A DNA stretch of 11,929 bases from DAINBT01 sp036732785 (lineage in GTDB: Bacteria; Planctomycetota; Phycisphaerae; Sedimentisphaerales; SM23-30). The stretch spans positions 1 to 11,929 of the forward strand of contig CAZICK010000108.1 in assembly GCA_964537505.1 (NCBI GenBank). The letters run 5' to 3'. Shown here one piece after another: positions 7,508-11,929 of the stretch. Both the position numbers and the translations under genes were made by a program. The notes beneath the pieces are model-generated. The model was given only the letters and a program-made list of their open reading frames with translations, had not been told where the DNA came from and ran no database searches. Within the stretch, counting starts at the first letter, position 1; each line of letters opens with the position of its first letter.

Positions 7508-8812
7508 TTAGTGTACAACGCCGACCTTTTTACCGGTCACATCCCGGCTCACATCCTGGCCGTCCCGGGAAGTAATAAACTGACCGTTAAGGGTCTCTCC
7601 GTCCAGCTTGCCTTTGAATTCCATAGGAACCTCGCGCTCGCGGAATCTCCGTATTATCTTAAAGCTAACCTGATCTCCCTCGATCTTGAGATTTTCGACG
7701 TTGGTCTCCCTGTCCTGAGACTTATACGTTCCGGTCATATCTTCCTTGATCGTTAGTGTCTGGGTGCGAGGCGTCCCATCGCGTGAAGTACTCGTCAGCT
7801 CCCATGTGCCGACCAGGCTCGATACCGCCGCCACCGCCATTTTCTTGCCGGTCACCTCTCTGTCACCACGGGAGGTGATAAACTTGCCATTGAGAGTACT
7901 GCCTTGCAGTTTGCCTTCGAAGGTCATATTGAACGATCTCTCGCCAAAGCCCATATCTATTCCAAAGGTTACCTGAGAGCCTTCCAGTTTGAGATCCTTG
8001 ATAGCAATCGCGCCGCCAAAGGACTGATACCTGCCGGTCATATCCGGGTAGATTGTCAGTGTATTTGTACGCGTACCTCGCTCGGAGGTGCTCGTAAACT
8101 CCCACTTACCGATCATCTCGCCGCCTGCCCGCCGGCCGTTACAAACAACCTCACCTCGTTCGCTCTTGGACTTACCGACCAGATCATTGCCCTTAACCGT
8201 ACCTTCATAGGTAGATTCCCGCTGGCGATCCTGATACGTACTCTTGCGAGTAAAGGTAAGTTTGCCATTTTCAAATTTGACTTTGGAAATCGTATCTTCA
8301 CCCCGCCCACTGATCCATTTTCCTGTCAATTCGCCGTCGGAACCCTGAGAAACAACCAACTTTGCGTCAAACTCGCGATCGCCAACCTCAATTTTCATAT
8401 CCCATTGGCCCACCGCCGCGGGGATGATCCTTGGTCGGTAGCCCTCAGCGGTGGAAGTACCACGATCACTGGTCAATTTGCCCGTAAGCTTACCGTCCTT
8501 GAGTCCCCCTTCAAAAGTGGTCTTGAATTCCTGGTCCCGCCGCTGGAGAATACGCACAAACGTGAGCTTTTGACCTTCGAATTTGACATCCGACAATTTG
8601 TCATCGCCCCACGTACCCGCAAAAGAACCATCTGGGTTTTTAGAGATAGACAATTCGGCAAAGCTCTCCTGACCATTGGAATCCATTTTGATTTCCCAGT
8701 TCCCTGTAATCCCTTCGGCAGCTAAAATCTGTGATGGGCCTGCCAAAACAAACAGTACAAAAACAAAAAGCACCGATTTGCTCATAGTTTTCACAAAAGA
8801 AACATTACTCAT
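7508..8812 (-). CDS. Exported protein with four ~100-residue beta repeats
   Basis: Family not recognised. From ATG 8812 the product is 434 residues. This start is preferred because AAGGAG at 8827-8822 is 9 bases away; the ATG at 8821 abuts that Shine-Dalgarno, and the longer frame from 8911 would bury the signal peptide. Residues 1-~31 are a signal peptide (hydrophobic VLFVFVLFVLAG, cleavage near ILA-AEG). The mature part is four tandem units starting at G-x-W (W39, W137, W237, W337). Each has the order strand-rich segment, LKxEGxxVxF-like stretch, FxGxLxGxxLxGxxxSxRG, and is rich in G, T, K and E. Units 1-2 and 3-4 are more alike within each pair. The pattern suggests small beta-barrel or lipocalin-like folds in the periplasm or at the surface. 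It precedes pheA in the same transcript by 29 bp. Function is unknown. Confidence 0.8.
   Translation of the reverse strand: MSNVSFVKTMSKSVLFVFVLFVLAGPSQILAAEGITGNWEIKMDSNGQESFAELSISKNPDGSFAGTWGDDKLSDVKFEGQKLTFVRILQRRDQEFKTTFEGGLKDGKLTGKLTSDRGTSTAEGYRPRIIPAAVGQWDMKIEVGDREFDAKLVVSQGSDGELTGKWISGRGEDTISKVKFENGKLTFTRKSTYQDRQRESTYEGTVKGNDLVGKSKSERGEVVCNGRRAGGEMIGKWEFTSTSERGTRTNTLTIYPDMTGRYQSFGGAIAIKDLKLEGSQVTFGIDMGFGERSFNMTFEGKLQGSTLNGKFITSRGDREVTGKKMAVAAVSSLVGTWELTSTSRDGTPRTQTLTIKEDMTGTYKSQDRETNVENLKIEGDQVSFKIIRRFREREVPMEFKGKLDGETLNGQFITSRDGQDVSRDVTGKKVGVVH
7520..8710 (-). repeat. Fourfold internal repeat, period ~300 bp
   Basis: The conserved Trp codons begin at 8698, 8404, 8104 and 7804, i.e. 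spacings of 294, 300 and 300 bases. Repeated end motifs such as FITSRG / FITSRD and TSDRG / KSERG mark the unit ends. The DNA copies are diverged, so this is an old duplication seen mainly at protein level. Confidence 0.75.
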
Positions 8813-8880
8813 AGCACACATCTCCTTAATTGGGTGTCCAAAGGCTCTACCGGTCCAGCGAAAGCCGGAAACTTGTGCAT
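8809..8880 (-). CDS. Possible 23-codon upstream ORF overlapping the repeat-protein start
   Basis: On the minus strand, ATG at 8880 opens a 23-codon frame (MHKFPAFAGPVEPL at its start) whose TGA at 8811-8809 overlaps the ATG at 8812 as ATGA, the classic layout for translational coupling. A modest Shine-Dalgarno (AAGGCAGG, about 8 bases before the ATG) is present. The RNA also folds here into CCGGC-UUUC-GCUGG; the same DNA on the plus strand has an A-C mismatch instead of G-U, so the hairpin suits the minus-strand RNA. It could be a leader peptide or chance. It is too short for compositional proof. Confidence 0.3.
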   Translation of the reverse strand: MHKFPAFAGPVEPLDTQLRRCVL

Positions 8881-9200
8881 GATTTATACCTGCCTTGCCA
8901 CGATAATTCAAGTAAAAATGAGTTTTTGGAGGTTACTTACTACTACGACGCGACTTAGCTGATGTTGGCCATTTGAAACCGCATTATCAGTGTCAAAAAC
9001 GGGGTTAATTGTATAAAATCGCGATATAGTATTAGGTTTTTTGGTCAAAGAAAAAAACATCACGATTAATTGGCTTTTGTTCATTTTATATCTTACACTT
9101 GTGTATGTTTGGTTTGCAACAAAGATTTTGCTTGTACAGAAAAGTTATCGGGAACGAATATTAAGGGGGCTCTGCTTTTACAAATTGGGAGGGAAGATTT
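8813..9200. other. Divergent intergenic region between repeat-protein/pheA operon and prepilin gene
   Basis: Apart from the possible short ORF at 8809-8880, no gene is supported. The centre (9000-9100) is AT-rich and should hold the divergent promoters. Loose -10 candidates on the plus strand are TATAAA at 9012-9017 and TATAGT at 9025-9030. On the minus strand a perfect TTGACA lies at 8996-8991, but nothing good stands at 16-18 bases beyond it. None is convincing enough to be called alone. The last 15 bases carry the strong ribosome-binding site of the 9201 gene. Confidence 0.5.
9187..9193 (+). promoter_or_regulatory. Ribosome-binding site deciding a TTG start
   Basis: GGGAGGG stands 7 bases before TTG at 9201. 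No ATG or GTG with such a site lies nearby in this frame, and the next in-frame ATG falls after the membrane segment, so this site fixes the start. Confidence 0.75.
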
Positions 9201-10652
9201 TTGGCTGGGAATAAGAATCGGCATATCAAACACCAGGAACGGGATGAATCCGTGTGGTTGTCACCAGGAGACAAACAAAGCCGCGCAAAAAGTCACTCTT
9301 TCCATAGGCGAGGATTCAGTTCTATCCTGGCGGTTATTTTCGTCACTCTGTTTTCTGTGCTGGCTATATCTTTTTCCTCTTTGATTAACACCAATTTAAC
9401 TATGGCCGATAACCACCATAAGATGGCTCAGGCTCAGGCCGCTGCGGAGTCTGGTTTGGCTTACGCTGGATATCTGATCAGCAGTTATATTAATGAGGAA
9501 CAGCCTTACACTTTTGATCGGACTCTTTCGCAGTCTGAGATGACGGCTTTATTTACCTATTTTTCGGACTATGCAGCTTTTTTGCTGGACGGTTCCATTG
9601 CGATTGCCGAGAGCGAGGTGGGAAGTATTACGGACTTTAGCGAGGATAGCTTAACGGGGGTACAGTTTAGCATTCCTGTAATTCGGATAAATCAGAATCA
9701 GCAGTGTCAGTTTTGTTTGCGGTTCAGGCAGTACACAGATACGCCGGAAAGTATTGAAATTATCAGTACAGGAATGGCGAATAATATTCAACGCAGGGTA
9801 CGACTGAATCATAATATCGTAAAGGACAATCCCGCCATGTTTGATTTCGCGTTGTTTACACGGGATAGTTTAACGTTTCATCAGGCTGTGACATTGGATG
9901 GCTTTAACCTTGATGTGGATGGTAATCCGCTTCAGGTCGGCACAAACGGGACTGATGCCGGTGATATTACTTTAAAAAACTCAGCCAGTGTGGAAGGCGA
10001 CGTCATAGTGGGAGCAGGAGTATCTCCGGAAGATGTGATCCAATTGGGAGCAGGGGCTAATATTACGGGTGATACGTATGCCATGCAGGAAGAGTGGGAA
10101 CCGCCTATAGTTCAGGTGCCGGATACGTTAAACGACAGCATATCACTGGGTTCAATCAATAACGCCACCACTATAACCACCAGCGGCAAGTACGACAACA
10201 TTAACCTGGGCAATAGTGAAACCGTCAGGATCGAAGGTGATGTCGAACTTTATATTACAGGAAATATCGAGCTCGGCAATTCGGCAGCATTAGAGATCGC
10301 CCCAGGCGGAAAGCTCACGCTGTTTCTAGAAGGGAACCTGGAACTTAAAAACGGCGCCGAGTTGAACAATCTTACACAGGAAGCCGAGAATTTGATAATT
10401 TTGGGCTTGGACACCTGTGAAAATGTGATCCTTAAGAATAGCTCAGACACCTATGCCTCCATCTATACACCGAGTGCGAATGTGGATTTCAGAAACTCAG
10501 CGGATTTTTACGGAGCGGTGGTGGCTAAAAGCTTCGAACAGCATAATGATGCGGATTTCCATTACGATGCCGAGTTGAGAGAAGTAAATCCGGTGGGAGT
10601 TAGTGCCTGCATTTTAATTGTGTGTGACGGGGATTCTTATATGGAACTCTAG
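9201..10652 (+). CDS. PilX-like prepilin/pseudopilin-type protein with C-terminal beta-helix (DUF7305-like) region
   Basis: 483 residues from a TTG start. A polar N-terminus of ~38 residues (RRG 36-38) leads into one membrane segment (~39-62, FSSILAVIFVTLFSVLAISF) and then an amphipathic helix with AAAESGLAYAG (~80-90). This is the arrangement of PilX/GspK-like minor pilins, anchored in the inner membrane before assembly. The Glu at +5 of classical pilins is absent, so PilD processing after G38 is possible but unproven. From ~240, and clearly at 335-455, there are short repeating strands with N/S turns (IELGNSAALEI, LELKNGAEL), then SIYTPSANVDFRNSADFYGAVV and DFHYDAEL. That pattern is the one I associate with PilX-type C-terminal domains annotated DUF7305; the name is from memory. 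No other pilus genes are in the window. Role in a pilus or secretion system is inferred. Confidence 0.75.
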   Translation: MAGNKNRHIKHQERDESVWLSPGDKQSRAKSHSFHRRGFSSILAVIFVTLFSVLAISFSSLINTNLTMADNHHKMAQAQAAAESGLAYAGYLISSYINEEQPYTFDRTLSQSEMTALFTYFSDYAAFLLDGSIAIAESEVGSITDFSEDSLTGVQFSIPVIRINQNQQCQFCLRFRQYTDTPESIEIISTGMANNIQRRVRLNHNIVKDNPAMFDFALFTRDSLTFHQAVTLDGFNLDVDGNPLQVGTNGTDAGDITLKNSASVEGDVIVGAGVSPEDVIQLGAGANITGDTYAMQEEWEPPIVQVPDTLNDSISLGSINNATTITTSGKYDNINLGNSETVRIEGDVELYITGNIELGNSAALEIAPGGKLTLFLEGNLELKNGAELNNLTQEAENLIILGLDTCENVILKNSSDTYASIYTPSANVDFRNSADFYGAVVAKSFEQHNDADFHYDAELREVNPVGVSACILIVCDGDSYMEL

Positions 10653-10671
10653 GCATGGATTCCATGTTGCC
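10652..10671 (+). terminator. Weak stem-loop just after the prepilin gene stop
   Basis: CATGG and CCATG arms (10654-10658, 10662-10666) enclose ATT, with two outer G-C pairs possible across a small bulge. It starts at the stop codon and lies between convergent genes, where a terminator is expected. Only TTCAAATTG follows rather than a T-run, so it may not act as an intrinsic terminator. Confidence 0.3.
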
Positions 10672-10731
10672 TTCAAATTGAACGATTCGTTAGAATTAGC
10701 TTCACTGCCAGGCCAATCTATGTTCGATACG

Positions 10732-11929
10732 TTACATCGGATTTTGAAATTTTATATGGACGGGGCCAATCAGACCCGAGCGAAGAGATCCGCGATAACG
10801 CGTCGGGATAGTCAGGTAGTGGTTTGCCAGTGTATTGTAAACGAGGATTTCAACTCGATTCTCACCCGGCTTTACGTACTCGGATATATCTACTTTCCAG
10901 GGTGGCGTCACACGAATTCCTGCAAGGCGGCCGTTGATATGCACCTCCGCGGTAGCGATAATCTCACCCATGTCAAGCAGCACGTTCCACTGAATCTGCT
11001 CCGATGACAAACGAACTGTTTTGCGATACCATGCACCTCCGGAATAATTCTCCAAAACACTGCTGCGAGACCAGTCACCTTCTGGCATCAATCCTGAATC
11101 GCATTCGAGGGCAATAGGTTCGGGCATCGCCGCTCCGCCGTAGTATCCACGGTTTTGTTCGATTCGCAATGCCACTGCAGCCATGCCGGCGATTGTATTT
11201 TTAAGTTGCAAGTGACCTGAAAATACGTGCCTCGGCTCCGATCATCTTGTTGGTTATGGGCAAACGAAAATCACCCCACTGATTGTTGAGTGTCGGTTTT
11301 AATTGAAATTCCCACGGCCCATCCAAAACCAACGGTTCCGGTGGCGAGACAACTCGATCGAGATTGTTCGCCTTATCGAGTATCGGGATCTCTTGAGAAT
11401 CGAAAACAATTACCTGCGCCTCGTAATCCTCCAGAGGCATACGCACCTTTGTACCTTCGTCGGTCGCCGAGACGATGGACAGCGGACGGATTTGTCCGGT
11501 CCACGGATCCCATAATTTAACGTTGCCGCATGCCCGAAAAAGACAGTCGGAACCTTTGGTCGCCCCCATAACCATATAGACGTCACGCGAACCGATTTTT
11601 CGATGCAGAGCTTTTACAGGATGTTCAGATTGTACATCACGGGGGAGCAAGGGAATAATCCTGCGTAAACCAGATGAGTTGCTTTCAACAGCAGCTATCC
11701 CGATTCCACCGGCAACGTTTTTCTGTACTGCCGGTTGCTTCCCGGCTTTGACCTGGGCGGCCGAGGCGCCAAAAATATCCACGACAACCGCATCGAGTTC
11801 GGGATCCTCACGACCGGCGCGATCGCTGGCCTCGGGTAAGGCGCCGACCGCGACCACCATGCCACCAGCGTTGTAAAACTGGCTCCTCATAAGAATCTGT
11901 ACATGGATATGCCAAAAAATGACTGGTTT
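10732..11929 (-). pseudogene. 3' part of a GH106/GH2-like glycoside hydrolase gene, frame-disrupted
   Basis: The gene enters from the right edge: the frame is open from 11929 with no start needed, and runs to a stop at 11203-11201. It encodes FYNAGGMVVAVGALPEAS, KLWDPWTG and LDGPWEFQLKP, then IGAEARIF. The C-terminal part continues one base out of phase (from ~11223 to TAA at 10734-10732): RIEQNRGYYGGAA, ENYSGGAWYRKTV, VLLDMGEIIATAEVHINGR, PPWKVDISEYVKPGENRVE. These are beta-sandwich motifs of very large planctomycete glycosidases related to GH106 rhamnosidases and GH2; the catalytic domain would lie beyond the window. From remembered homologues, a substantial segment normally separates IGAEAR and the RIEQ-like motif and is missing here, so I infer an internal deletion plus frameshift. 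A sequencing error at TTTT (near 11221-11224) would explain the phase change but not the missing stretch. Confidence 0.65.

Noticed and set aside
7904..8725. Long plus-strand open frame (~273 codons) opposite the repeat-protein gene
   Set aside because: No ribosome-binding site, no recognisable motif, and it is fully antisense to a gene with signal peptide and clear internal repeats; the repeat pattern itself keeps the opposite frame open.
8822..8905. Cyclic-di-GMP or other known riboswitch in the leader of the repeat-protein gene
   Set aside because: A CCGGC/GCUGG stem and GC-rich text drew attention, but the conserved GEMM-type motifs are not present in order and no other known class was matched.
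11201..11230. Programmed ribosomal frameshift joining the two hydrolase frames
   Set aside because: There is no convincing slippery heptamer or downstream pseudoknot, and a frameshift alone would not account for the segment that seems missing between the motifs.

Overview
The window looks like a piece of a planctomycete chromosome, most likely from the class Phycisphaerae. This rests on family recognition, not on a marker gene. The supporting signs are two large secreted proteins ending in dockerin-like Ca-binding segments, a GLUG/Pmp-type beta-helix surface protein, an orphan PilX-like prepilin with a C-terminal beta-helix region, and the tail of a very large GH106/GH2-like glycoside hydrolase. 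No tRNA, rRNA, CRISPR array, transposase or phage gene was seen.

Layout. Positions 1-404 are non-coding, with small dyads, a good -10 box (290-295) and two hairpins ahead of the first gene. Two plus-strand genes 21 bp apart form a probable operon (405-2597 and 2619-6329). Both encode signal-peptide proteins with a dockerin-like C-terminus. The first is a GLUG plus right-handed beta-helix protein. The second is a secreted PEP-mobile-domain/ATP-grasp (PPDK-like) protein whose ATP-grasp region is interrupted by a lamin-tail domain in permuted order. Converging on them is a minus-strand pair: an exported protein of four ~100-residue beta repeats (start re-assigned to 8812), then pheA, the bifunctional chorismate mutase/prephenate dehydratase, 29 bp downstream. 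A possible 23-codon upstream ORF overlaps the repeat-protein start as ATGA. Across a ~390 bp divergent spacer lies a plus-strand PilX-like gene with a TTG start and strong Shine-Dalgarno (9201-10652). The right end (10732-11929, minus) holds the 3' part of a glycoside hydrolase gene, broken by a frame change and probably by an internal deletion.

How they fit together. Apart from pheA, every gene concerns the cell envelope or the outside: surface adhesion or display (beta-helix, dockerins, prepilin) and polysaccharide breakdown (hydrolase remnant). The most unusual item is the secreted ATP-grasp protein: a phosphotransfer-type fold exported from the cytoplasm, with mobile domain and ATP-grasp in reversed order, and a host fold split by a lamin-tail domain arranged C-half, Gly/Ser linker, N-half. 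All functional statements are from reading the sequence and memory of families; no search was run.
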